Assembly: GCF_010977555.1 (NCBI RefSeq)
Contig: NZ_CP048815.1
Span: forward strand, 2,596,501-2,660,500
DNA length: 64,000 nucleotides
From: Caulobacter rhizosphaerae
GTDB lineage: Bacteria > Pseudomonadota > Alphaproteobacteria > Caulobacterales > Caulobacteraceae
Direction of reading: 5' to 3'
The notes under the pieces were generated by a model, which made no database searches, was not told the DNA's origin, and saw nothing but the letters and a program-made list of their open reading frames with translations. A program made the translations under genes and the position numbers. Shown here piece by piece: positions 7,902 through 17,500 of the stretch (position 1 is its first letter; every line of letters starts with the position of its first letter).

Positions 7902-7922
7902 ATCACGATTGAGTGGGAGTAG
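7902..7922 (+). other. Putative attachment site: duplicated guaA 3' end
   Basis: The plus strand reads ACG ATT GAG TGG GAG TAG at 7905-7922, encoding Thr-Ile-Glu-Trp-Glu-stop, the nearly invariant C-terminus of GMP synthase. No guaA coding sequence precedes it; the DNA to the left is the terminator hairpin. Genomic islands that integrate at the end of guaA leave exactly such a short direct repeat at their far end. By orientation, the island lies to the left and the intact guaA should lie further left, outside the window. The match is short, so this is a strong hypothesis rather than proof. Confidence 0.6.
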
Positions 7923-7962
7923 GGTTAATATAATACCGCAGTCGCCGGATCTGCATCCGTCG

Positions 7963-8139
7963 TCAACGGCTCACTTTGCCGAGCCCTGAAATGCTGTTCG
8001 CCCGCACAGAGCCTCGTGATCTGTAGGGAAGCCCGCTTGCAGTTCGGTGTAAAGCGGCTTCCCAGCGGGGAGATCCAACGGCCAACGCGGCCGCATGTTC
8101 GGTGACGCTTTCAAAGCGCAGCTCGATGCATTCGTACAT
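7963..8139 (-). CDS. Possible small hypothetical protein
   Basis: A 58-codon frame starting at ATG 8139 (MYECIELRFESVTEHAAAL) and ending 66 bases before the strong minus-strand terminator at 7864-7897. The position relative to the terminator is its main support. The ribosome site is weak, with GAGG about 13 bases upstream, and the C-terminal half is low in hydrophobic content. It also covers a 12-bp hairpin at 8026-8063, so the transcript could equally be a non-coding RNA. No family recognised. Confidence 0.3.
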   Translation of the reverse strand: MYECIELRFESVTEHAAALAVGSPRWEAALHRTASGLPYRSRGSVRANSISGLGKVSR

Positions 8140-8481
8140 TTTTCAATTTAGCCTCACGGAATAGCGCGGCCGGGCTCGTGCCATGCCGACTGCGGGAACA
8201 TCAGCCGCCTCACGCAATTTCAGCGTGTCGCTGCCCGCTTCGAGACAACCACCCGCAGACTATCTGGCCGTCCTGTGCTCGTCGTGTGGCCCAGCTCCCG
8301 GCGCCCGGCTAATAGATACCATCTAATTGATATAAAAGATGTTTTCGTCCCCAGGGGGCGGGAGTGACCCTTTTCTTTGACCCAGACCCCCGATCCGCGT
8401 CGCGCCGCTTGAAACCCCCCTTTCGATGGCGTCATGCTGCATTTTGATCGTCGCAGACGCGCGGCCAGAAGGGACGCGGAC

Positions 8482-10773
8482 ATGGACATCCGCGATCAGG
8501 ATCGGACCATCGACCAGATTCCGCACGGTGACATGGTCGCGCGGATCCGGGCTTTTGGCTGGGCCGCCACGCCGCTGGGTCCCCGCGACGCCTGGTCGCC
8601 GAGTCTGAAGCTGGCGGTCGAGATGATCACCGCCACCAATTTCCCCATGGCCCTGCGGTGGGGTCCGGAGTTGGTGCTGATCTACAACGACGCCTACGCT
8701 CCGCTGCTGCGGGAACATCACCCCGGCGGGTTGGGCAAGAGCTTCGCGCAATTTTCCTGGGGCACCCAGGTCGATCTGGAAGGCTCGCAACGGTTGGTGT
8801 TGAACGGGGAGGCTCTGGGCCTCTACAGCGAAGACCTGCCGATGCTGGTGCGCCGGGCCGGCGACACCGTCGAGCAGGGCTATTTCAACCTCACGCTCAG
8901 TCCCATTCCCGACGACACCACGGCCAGCGGGGTCGGCGGCGTGCTGCTCATCCTGATCGAGACCACCCAGCGAGTGCGCACCGAACAGGCCCTGCGCGCC
9001 AGCGAGGAGCGCTATCATCTGGCCCTTGAGGCGGCCAGCGGCGTGGGCACCTGGGATTGGGATGTCATCGCCGACAAGCTCTATGGCGATGACCGCTACG
9101 CCGCGTTCCACAACCTATCGCCGGAACGCGCCGCCCAGGGCGTGCCGATCGCCGAGACCATGGCGGCGGTGCACCCCGACGACCTCGCCCGCACGTTGAG
9201 CGCGGGCCGCAGGTCCCTCAAAATCACCAACAGCTTCCTTGAGGACTACCGGCTGGTCCAGGCCGACGGTTCAGTGAAGTGGGTGCAGGTCCGCGGCCGG
9301 GTCTATCGCGACGATAACGGCCAGCCGGTTCGCCATCGCGGCGTGATGGTCGACATCACCGAACGCAAACGGATCGAGGCGGCCCTGGAGGCCACCGAGG
9401 CCAACCTGCGCATCGCCGTCGACGCCGCCGGGCTGGGTCGCTGGGACCACTCCCCCCTCACCGGTCAACGTTTTTGGGACAAGCGCTGCCGCCAGATCTT
9501 CGGCGTCCCCGACGAGATGGAGAACACCGTCGAGGTGTTCGAGCGCCAAGTGCACCCCGACGATCTGCCATCGGTTCGGGAGGCGGTGCGGGCCGCGATG
9601 GACCCGGCCGGCGACGGCGGCATCAACTGCGAATATCGCATCCAGCGCAACGGCGGCAACACGCCGCGCTGGGTCGAGGCCTTCGGCCGCGCCTTCTTCG
9701 AGGACGGGCAGTGCGTGCGCTTCGTCGGCGTCGTCAGGGACGTCACCGAGCGCAAGGAAGCCGCCGCCCGCATGGTCCTGCAGGAGGCGACCCTGGCCCT
9801 GGCGGTCGACGCGGGCAATGTCGGCACCTGGGACTACAATCCCAACAACGGCGCGCTGGTCTGTAGCGAGCGCCTATATGCGATGTTCGGCATACAGCCC
9901 GGCGACCCCGTCATCCTCAAGGACTTCTTCGCCGTCATGCACGACGAGGATCGCGAGGCCACGTGGACGTCCCTCATGCGGGCCATGGACCCGGTGAACG
10001 GCGGCGACTACGACGTCGAGTATCGGACGATCGGCCGCGACGACAGGATCGAGCGCTGGATCGCCGCCAAGGGGCGGGCCTTCTTCGACGAGTCGGGCCA
10101 GCCTCTGCGAGTGGTTGGCGCCACGGTCGACATCACCGAGCGCAAGCGGGCCGAGCTGCACCTGCGGCTGATGGTCAATGAGCTGAACCATCGGGTGAAG
10201 AACACCCTGGCCACGATCCAAGCGATCGCCGCCCAGACCTTCCACGCCACCCGCCCTCTGCCCCAGGCCCAGGCGCGGGAGGCCTTCACGGCCCGGATCA
10301 TGGCCTTGGCCGAGGCGCACGACATCCTGACCCGCGAGAACTGGGAGGGCGCTGAGATGGAGGATGTGCTCGACCGGCTGCGGAACCTGCACGGCGGGCC
10401 CGGCTGCTTCGTGTTCTCGGGCCCGCCGGTGTGGCTGTCGCCGCGCATGGCCCTGTCGCTGTCCATGGCCCTGCATGAGCTGGCCACCAATGCGACCAAG
10501 TACGGGGCCCTGTCGGTGCCGGACGGCCAGGTGCGGATCGAATGGACGGTGACGCCCGGCCTCGCCGCCGCGCGCCTGACCCTGACCTGGACCGAGTTCG
10601 GTGGTCCGCCGGTCACCGTCCCGACCCGCCGAGGCTTCGGCTCGCGCCTGATCGAACGGGGGCTGACGGCTGAACTGTCGGGCGAGGCGCGGATCGACTT
10701 CGCGCCGGAGGGAGTGATCTGCCGCATTGAGGCGGGCCTTCAAGGCTCACCGTGTATTAAAACAAAAGCCTAG
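8482..10773 (+). CDS. HWE-family sensor histidine kinase with PAS domains
   Basis: A soluble kinase of 763 residues. After an N-terminal sensor region (to about residue 170) come three PAS fold-3 domains, each ending in the typical D-[IV]-T-E-R-K motif. The H-box ELNHRVKNTLA, the HWE/HisKA_2 signature, follows, then an ATPase domain with ALHELATNATKYGALS and a GFGSRLIER segment. HWE kinases usually signal to orphan response regulators in the general stress or light response. No membrane segment is present, so it senses a cytosolic cue. I start it at 8482 because AAGGGA precedes that ATG at a 7-base spacing; ATG 8434 would add 16 arginine-rich residues. It stands alone, with no response regulator adjacent. 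Confidence 0.88.
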   Translation: MDIRDQDRTIDQIPHGDMVARIRAFGWAATPLGPRDAWSPSLKLAVEMITATNFPMALRWGPELVLIYNDAYAPLLREHHPGGLGKSFAQFSWGTQVDLEGSQRLVLNGEALGLYSEDLPMLVRRAGDTVEQGYFNLTLSPIPDDTTASGVGGVLLILIETTQRVRTEQALRASEERYHLALEAASGVGTWDWDVIADKLYGDDRYAAFHNLSPERAAQGVPIAETMAAVHPDDLARTLSAGRRSLKITNSFLEDYRLVQADGSVKWVQVRGRVYRDDNGQPVRHRGVMVDITERKRIEAALEATEANLRIAVDAAGLGRWDHSPLTGQRFWDKRCRQIFGVPDEMENTVEVFERQVHPDDLPSVREAVRAAMDPAGDGGINCEYRIQRNGGNTPRWVEAFGRAFFEDGQCVRFVGVVRDVTERKEAAARMVLQEATLALAVDAGNVGTWDYNPNNGALVCSERLYAMFGIQPGDPVILKDFFAVMHDEDREATWTSLMRAMDPVNGGDYDVEYRTIGRDDRIERWIAAKGRAFFDESGQPLRVVGATVDITERKRAELHLRLMVNELNHRVKNTLATIQAIAAQTFHATRPLPQAQAREAFTARIMALAEAHDILTRENWEGAEMEDVLDRLRNLHGGPGCFVFSGPPVWLSPRMALSLSMALHELATNATKYGALSVPDGQVRIEWTVTPGLAAARLTLTWTEFGGPPVTVPTRRGFGSRLIERGLTAELSGEARIDFAPEGVICRIEAGLQGSPCIKTKA

Positions 10774-11128
10774 AGCATTTGGTCGGACACCATCCAGTCG
10801 AATACTCTAAATCATGATTCAAGGGTTCTTTTTAGGGGGCGGTCTGGCGCGTCGAACAGGCTCTCCGCCTTCCACAACGCGCGGCGGTCCAGCTGTTTTC
10901 TTCCAAACCTTGGGGATAGCTAGCGTGTGGAGTTCGTGAGGTGGTGAGCGCCACGGCCGGACCTTGATCTGCATCCGGCAACTGGACGTTCAACCACGCC
11001 CCTGAGAGGCAAGCTTTGCCTTGCCCCGACCCAACTATTGCGCGCCTGGGCCGCCCCGCTATGGTCTGACCTTTAAGCTTTATTGGTCAGATAATATTTC
11101 GACCGATTCAAGCGGGCCTGGAGGAAGC
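10774..11128. other. Intergenic region upstream of GH115 gene
   Basis: A gap of 355 bases. At 10772-10808 an imperfect inverted repeat (AGAGCATT ... AATACTCT) is followed by the palindrome AATCATGATT; this resembles dispersed intergenic repeats seen in alphaproteobacteria. The 50 bases before the GH115 start are AT-rich (TTTATTGGTCAGATAATATT) and are the likely promoter. No gene was found. Confidence 0.4.
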
Positions 11129-13717
11129 GTGAGCACCCACAAGTTTTTGCTACGCTTGGCGTGCGGCCTGGTCTTGGCCCTGTTGACCACGACCAGCGCC
11201 CTGGCCTGCAACACGCCGGTCAGCGTCTGCGCAACGGGCGAGGCGACGAGCCTGGCGCTGATCCGCAAGGGGACGCCTGCCTCGGTCTATGTCGACGCGA
11301 CGGCCGATCCGGCGGTGCGCCATGCCGCCGAGGGCCTGCGCGGCGATCTGGGACGGGTCAGCGACGGTGAGGCGGACAAGCTTTCGGATCTCGCAAAGGC
11401 CGACGGCCCCACCGTGATCATCGGCGTACTGGGCGCCAGCCCGGTCATCGACGGCCTTGTCCGCGCCGGCAAGCTGAAGGTCGGGGACCTGGCGGGCCGG
11501 TGGGAAGGCTTCCGGCAGGTCGTGGTCGAACGGCCGCTCGCCAACGTGCCCCGCGCTCTGGTGATCGTCGGGGCGGATCGGCGCGGGGCGGTCTACGGAG
11601 CCTACGACCTTTCCGAGCGTATCGGGGTGTCGCCCTGGGCCTGGTGGGCCGACGTGCCGGTGGCGCGCAAGGCCGACCTGTTCCTGACCGCCGGCGCGCG
11701 GGCCGACCATCCGCGCGTGAAGTATCGCGGCTTTTTCATCAACGACGAGGACCCCGCCTTCAGTGGCTGGGCCAAGAAGACGTTCGGCGGCATCAACGCC
11801 GATCTCTACGCCCACGTCTTCGAGCTGACCCTGCGCCTGAAGGGCAACTACCTGTGGCCGGCCATGTGGGCGCCCAAGGCGTTCAACGACGACGATCCGC
11901 GCAACAAGGTCCTGGCCGACGAGATGGGCGTGGTCATGGGCAGCTCGCACCACGAGCCGATGACCCGGGCCCAGAGCGAGTGGCATCGCAATACAGACCA
12001 GGGTGTGACTGGCGGGCGGTGGGACTATGCGACCAACGGCGACAACCTGCGCGCCTTCTGGCGCGGCGGCATCGAGCGGATGATGTCCAAGGGCGACGGG
12101 ACGCCCTACGAAAGCCTGGTGACGGTGGGCATGCGCGGCGACGGCGACGAGCCGATGGCCGAGGGCGCGGCGACCCAGCTGCTGGAAAAGGTGGTCGCCG
12201 ACCAGCGTCGGATCATCGCCGAGGTCACCGGCAAGCCGCCCGAGAAGACCCCGCAGGTCTGGGCTCTCTACAAGGAGGTGCTGGACTATTACGACCACGG
12301 CATGCGCGTGCCCGACGACGTGACCCTGCTGTTCGCCGACGACAACTGGGGTCAGATCCGGCGCCTGCCGGTGGCGGGAAAGGACCCGTTGGATCGAGCC
12401 GGCGGCTACGGCGTCTACTACCATTTCGACTATGTGGGGGCGCCCCGGAACTACAAGTGGATCAACACCAACCAGGTGGCCAAGACCTGGCAGCAGATGA
12501 ACCTGGCCTATGAGCGCGGCGCGCGCAGCCTATGGATCGTCAATGTCGGCGACATCAAGCCGCTGGAATATCCGCTCGACTTTTTCATGCGCATGGCCTG
12601 GAACCCCGAGGCCATGACGCCCAAGGCGCTGGAAGCCTTTCCCGGGCGATGGGCCAGCCAGACCTTCGGGGCCGAACTGGGCCCGGAGATCGGCGAGGTC
12701 ATGGCGACCTATGGAACCCAGGCCTCGCGGCGCAAGCCCGAGCTGATCGACCAGGACAGCTTCCCCATCGGATCGGAGACCGGTCCGGTGCTGGATGGCG
12801 GCCAGTTCGGTGACATCGTCGAGGACTGGCGGCGGCTGGTCGCCAAGGTCGAGGCGATCAAGATCCGCCTGCGCCCGGACCAGCGGGACGCCTATTTCCA
12901 GCTGGTCGAATATCCGGTGCTGGCCGTCTCCAACCTTTACGAGATGTACTACGCCACGGCCTGGAACCGGCGCCTCGCCTCGCGCAACGACGCCCGGGCC
13001 AACGCCTTCGCCGACCAGGTGGAGACGGCCTTCAGACGCGACGCCGACCTGACCGCGCAATACCACGCCCTGAACGGCGGCAAGTGGGACGGCATGATGA
13101 ACCAGGTCCACATGAGCTATGTGATCTGGAACGACCCCACCCAGCAGTCGATGCCCAGCATCACCCGGGTGGCGGCCGACACGCCGCCCGACAAGCTGTC
13201 GGCCAAGGTCAGGTTCGCGCCATCAGCGCCTTCCGATCCGCGCCTGGTCACGATCGAGGCCTTCAGGTTCGCCCGCGCGATCGGCGGCAAGGGCCTGGCC
13301 TGGACGGTGCTGTCCGATCTTGGCCAAGGCGACGCCGTGGTGGCGCTGCCGCAGGGCCGGCCCGCGACGGACGTCCGCGACGGCGTCCGGCTGGACTACG
13401 CCGTGTCGGTTCCGCGCGCGGGCCCGGCCAAGGTTCGACTGCGCCTGGCGCCGACCTTGGACACAACGGGCGGCAAGGGCGTCCGGATCGGCGTCTCGCT
13501 GGACCATGGCCCCGTCCACGTGGTGACCGCCAATCTGGTCCCCACCGCCGGCGCGGCCTCGACACCCGAACAGGTCGCCTGGGTGGCCGCGGTCAAGGAC
13601 CACGGGCACACGGTCGAGACGCTCTTCCCAGACGTTGCGGCGGGCGCGCACGTGGTCAAGGTCTGGCGGCTGGACGACAACGCGGTGTTGGAGGAACTGA
13701 TCGTCGATACGCGGTGA
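11129..13717 (+). CDS. Secreted GH115 xylan alpha-glucuronidase
   Basis: This enzyme family removes glucuronic or 4-O-methylglucuronic acid side chains from glucuronoxylan. The 862-residue protein has an N-terminal signal peptide (FLLRLACGLVLALLTTTSA) and so acts in the periplasm or outside the cell. The GH115 core is recognisable from KYRGFFINDEDP, GGINADLYAHVFELTLRLKG, NYLWPAMWAPKAFNDDDP and GVVMGSSHHEPMTRAQSEW, with a C-terminal beta domain. The GTG start is chosen for the GGAGG 4 bases upstream; an ATG further upstream at 11021 would precede a poor signal peptide. It is a single gene after an AT-rich promoter area, with no xylanase or TonB receptor beside it. Confidence 0.9.
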   Translation: MSTHKFLLRLACGLVLALLTTTSALACNTPVSVCATGEATSLALIRKGTPASVYVDATADPAVRHAAEGLRGDLGRVSDGEADKLSDLAKADGPTVIIGVLGASPVIDGLVRAGKLKVGDLAGRWEGFRQVVVERPLANVPRALVIVGADRRGAVYGAYDLSERIGVSPWAWWADVPVARKADLFLTAGARADHPRVKYRGFFINDEDPAFSGWAKKTFGGINADLYAHVFELTLRLKGNYLWPAMWAPKAFNDDDPRNKVLADEMGVVMGSSHHEPMTRAQSEWHRNTDQGVTGGRWDYATNGDNLRAFWRGGIERMMSKGDGTPYESLVTVGMRGDGDEPMAEGAATQLLEKVVADQRRIIAEVTGKPPEKTPQVWALYKEVLDYYDHGMRVPDDVTLLFADDNWGQIRRLPVAGKDPLDRAGGYGVYYHFDYVGAPRNYKWINTNQVAKTWQQMNLAYERGARSLWIVNVGDIKPLEYPLDFFMRMAWNPEAMTPKALEAFPGRWASQTFGAELGPEIGEVMATYGTQASRRKPELIDQDSFPIGSETGPVLDGGQFGDIVEDWRRLVAKVEAIKIRLRPDQRDAYFQLVEYPVLAVSNLYEMYYATAWNRRLASRNDARANAFADQVETAFRRDADLTAQYHALNGGKWDGMMNQVHMSYVIWNDPTQQSMPSITRVAADTPPDKLSAKVRFAPSAPSDPRLVTIEAFRFARAIGGKGLAWTVLSDLGQGDAVVALPQGRPATDVRDGVRLDYAVSVPRAGPAKVRLRLAPTLDTTGGKGVRIGVSLDHGPVHVVTANLVPTAGAASTPEQVAWVAAVKDHGHTVETLFPDVAAGAHVVKVWRLDDNAVLEELIVDTR

Positions 13718-13748
13718 CCTTCGCCAGAGTCCACGGGGTCGCCCATTT

Positions 13749-14114
13749 CGGCAGGAGCCCGTCCCATTTGAGATCACCGGGCCCACAACAGACGCCTGGG
13801 CGGTTTGGCTGAAGGTGCGAGGACGGCGAAACGACGACTGGCTGTTTCCCAGCCGCAGTCGACCCGGCGACCACGTAAGCACGCGGCAGTACGCACGACT
13901 GGTCGACAAGTGGGTGTCGATGATTGAACTCGAACCTCGGGCCCATGGCGCGCATAGCCTCCGCCGAACGAAGGTGGCGCTGATCTACAAGAAGACCGGC
14001 AATTTGCGCGCTTGCCAACTTCTGCTCGGACACAGGAAGCTTGAAAGCACGGTCCGATACCTTGGCATTGAGGTCGACGACGCGCTGGAGATGTCCGAGC
14101 AACTCGACCTTTGA
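13749..14114 (+). pseudogene. Tyrosine recombinase, C-terminal fragment
   Basis: In-frame sequence from about 13749 matches the catalytic half of a phage/IS-type tyrosine recombinase: FEITGPTTDAWAVWLK, then STRQYARLVDKW, the HSLRRTK box with catalytic His and Arg, LLLGHRKLESTVRYLG with the second His and the tyrosine nucleophile, and VDDALEMSEQ. The N-terminal DNA-binding half and the first catalytic Arg are absent. The fragment begins about 30 bases after the GH115 stop with no start codon until GTG 13815. It is therefore a scar of an integration event rather than a working enzyme. Confidence 0.8.
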
Positions 14115-14280
14115 GGCATCAGCTTACCAGCTTTAGCGGGTGACGCGCCTCCACTGAATGTCGAGTCCTGGATGGGCGCCAACGGTAGCAATGGGCGCGA
14201 CTTGGCCCTCGACTTTCGCCGGGTCTCTGATTTCAACTCTTCACGATCCGTAGCTCAGACGCCGCTGGATTCATGCGCTG

Positions 14281-14435
14281 TCAGCGCAGTCCCGCCGACG
14301 TCGCCCGAATGGCGTCGATCGTCATTCTCGCGAGGGGGCTCAGGGTTCGATTGCGCAGCGTGTAGATCGCCACGGGTCTCAGGGTGATCCCAAGATCGAC
14401 CGGCAATGGCGCGCGTCGGACTGATCGCCTTGAGC
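14281..14435 (-). pseudogene. LysR-type regulator, C-terminal fragment
   Basis: The minus strand encodes VRRAPLPVDLGITLRPVAIY, then TLRNRTLSPLARMTIDAIR and a stop at 14281. This pattern (charged lead, I/V-Y-x-x-R-x-R-x-L-S-P, short terminal helix) is the usual last 50 residues of LysR effector domains. The remainder of the gene is missing: the DNA to the right becomes the leader of the autotransporter gene. It is probably debris from a deletion linked to the recombinase fragment next to it. The short length limits confidence. Confidence 0.45.
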
Positions 14436-14552
14436 CTTTTGTTCCTTCCGCACCCCTCAAACGGGGATTGTGGCGCCTGTCCCGTCCTCGCTAGGTCGAA
14501 GCTCGCCGTTCGAGAGACGGTGGTCTTTCAAGTGATCGAGTGGGGGTGTTGC

Positions 14553-17500
14553 ATGTCGAAGAACCAGATCGGACGAGGTGAGACGCAGCGTAGTCCACGA
14601 GCCCTGTGGCTGGCGGGGACGGCCTTGGGGTGCTCGCTATTGGTCCAGCCCGCCGCCGCCGTCGCCGCCGACGAGTGCGGTGCGCCCGTGAGCGGCGTGG
14701 TGACCTGTCCGGCCACGACCACCGGCGTCAGCTACGCGACCATCGACGACTTGGTTGTGAATCTCCCGGCCTCGGCCTCCAACACCGGCGCGATCGCCGT
14801 GAAGGTTTCCGGCGGGGCCGGGAAGGTCGGAGTCGTTGCGGCCGACATCGCCACCAGCGGCGACAATGCGCCGGGTCTCGTGGTGACCACCACCAGCGGC
14901 GCGATCGACATCGACGTCGCCAAGGCGGCCACGTCCGGAACGGGCTTCGGCGGTGTCGATACCAATGACGCGATCATCGCGCTGTCGGACAGCGGCGCGG
15001 TCAAGGTCAAGGCCGGCGAGTTGTCGACGGCCGGGGTCTATACGTCCGGCGTCGCGGCGGAGTCGAAGACCGGCGATGTCACGGTCGAGGTTGGCAGGGT
15101 CGTTTCCACCGGTCTGAACGGCGGCATCATTTCGGCCCGCGCGCTGAGCGGCCCTCCCGGTGCTCCGACCGCCGGCGGCAAGGTGACCGTGGTCATCGGC
15201 GAAGCCTCGACCACCCAGCCCAACGGCGTCATTGGCGCCTATGCGTTCAGCGACGTTTCGGTGACCGCGGGCAAGATCACCGCGACGGGCGCGCCGACCG
15301 TCACGCCGGCGGGCAACACGGCCTATGGCCAGGCGATCGGCGCGCGCAGCTATAACGGCGACGTCAGAATCAAGGTCGACGAGCTGTCGACCAGCGGCGT
15401 GGGCTTCCTGGGCGTCAGCGCCAACGCCGTCGGCGACGCGACCATCGAGAGCGGAACGGTCACCACGGCCAGCGACGGCGCATACGGGATCTACGTGAAG
15501 GCGGGCGACGTGGCCAAGGTCACAGCCGACACCACGACCACCGACGGCGCGGTCACCTACGACAACACGACCCACTACACCGACGCCATTCGCGTCGAGG
15601 CGGCCGGCCTGATGGACGTGACCTCGCAACGCGCCAGTGCAACGGGCGACGGCGGCTCGGCGATCGTGGCTAAGGGCGACGGGGCGATCAAGATCGTCAG
15701 CGGCGAGGCCTCGGCGACGGGCGGCGCAGTCACCGCCGGCGGCGTCCAGGTCTTCGCCAACGCCATCAGCGCCCAGAGCTTCCTGGGCGGCATCGACATC
15801 ACCAGCGACAAGGCCAGCGCCGGCGGCGCCCAGTCCTGGGCGATCTACGCCTCGGCGGCCAATGGCGCGATCAACATCGACAGCGGGACCGCCACCGCGG
15901 CTGGAGCGGGCGGCCGGGCGATCTACGCCAACGGCGGCGGCGGGGTGACGATCAAGAGCGACTTGGCCTCGACCGTGGGCGGTCCTAGCGCGAGCAATTC
16001 GGCCGACGCCATCATGGCGCTGACGTTCAACAAGACGGCCGACATCGACATCAGCAGCGGCTCGGCCAGCACCGCCGGCAACGGCGCACGCGGCATCTAC
16101 GCCTGGACCAACACGGGCGACGTCGCCATCGACAGCGGCCAGGTGACCACCACCGGCGCGGACGCCCACGGGATCATGGTCGACGCCGACGGGGTCCTGA
16201 CCTATGGCGCGTCGCATGTTCCGGGCGGCGGCACGGGCGCGCTGAGCATCGTCAGCGACATCATCAGCGCCACGGGCGCAGGTTCGACCGGCGTCTGGGT
16301 GGACCACGCCGGTCCGATCAGCATCGACAGCGGCGAGATCACCGTCGGCAATGGCGCGGGCCTCTACGTCTATGGTCAGGGCGCGGTGAACGTTTCGGCC
16401 GACAAGGTGACGGCTGGCGGCACGGGCGTGGTGGTCTACGGCCGCGAGGGCGCGGTCCATGTGACCACCGGTTCGGTCTCCGCCGGGTCCTCCGGAGACG
16501 TGGGCGTCTTCGTCCAGAGTACGACGGGCGACATCGTGGTCGACGCCGGCGTCACACGCACCGCCAACACCGGGTTGAGCGGCGGCGGCTTCACAGCCGA
16601 CGGCGTGGGCGCGCTGTCGACCAATGGCGGCCGCGTGATCGTCAACAGCGCCGACTCCGCCGTGGTCGGCCAGTACGCCACCGCCGTGTGGGGGCAGTCC
16701 AGCGGCGGCGTGGTCGAGATCAACAGCGGCAAGGCCCGGGCCAACAGCGCCAGCACCTTGGCTCTGTTTGGGCGTGGCGACCAGGTGAAGGTCGTCAGCG
16801 AAGACGCCGAGATCGTCGGAACCGGTTCGCGCGCCATCCAGGCCCTGGCCGACAATGGCGACGTGACGGTGACCTCGGGTCGTGCGATCGCCAAGGACGC
16901 CAACAGCGTCGCCATCGATCTGTACGCCAGCCACGACGCCAACCTCAACGTCACAGGTGAAACCCTGGGCGGCCTGAGCGGGGTCCGGGTTTCGGCCCTC
17001 AACCGAGCCGAGGTCACGGTCGGGGCGGAGGCCTCGGTCACTGCGCTCGGCGGCGTCGGAATCGAGTTCCGGGCCGTTCCCGTGCCGGGCGGCTCGGGCT
17101 CGCCGACGGCCGGTTATGGCGCCAGCCTGACCACGGCCGGTCATGTCGGCGGCAGCGGCGCGATCGCCGTGAAGTTCGCCGGCGGCGCCGACACCCTGAC
17201 CCTGCTGACGGGCGCCAGCTTCGCCGGCACCGTGGACGGTGGGGGCGGGCTGGACAGCCTGGTGCTGAAGGGGACCTCCAGCCAGCAGACCGCCGACCAG
17301 ACGTTCGGCGACATCGTCGGCTTCGAGACCGCCAAGATCGAGACCGGCGACTGGACCCTGGCGGGCCTGCTGCAGGCCGACAGCATCGCCATCGCCTCGG
17401 GCGCGACTCTGCGCATCGACGACAAGCAGAACCGCAACGCCGGACTCGAGACCACGACGCCAGGCGCGGCTGTTTCGATCCGCAACGACGGCACGCTGAT

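Larger units (their letters stand above)
7457..8481. other. Island-end region with little coding content
   Basis: About 1 kb without a confident gene. Bases 7780-7870 are strikingly AT-rich for this genome. An intrinsic minus-strand terminator lies at 7864-7897, and a copy of the guaA 3' end at 7902-7922. A 12-bp hairpin with one bulged base is at 8026-8063 (arms GGGAAGCC..GCTT and AAGCGGCTTCCC). The only candidate gene is a 58-codon minus-strand frame at 7963-8139, listed separately. The last 200 bases should hold the promoter of the HWE kinase gene. Confidence 0.5.

Noticed and set aside
14530..14548. GTGATCGAGTGGG resembling the guaA end, near the recombinase scar
   Set aside because: It diverges after GAGTGGG (no GAGTAG stop), lies in the leader of the autotransporter and has only about ten matching bases; probably chance.
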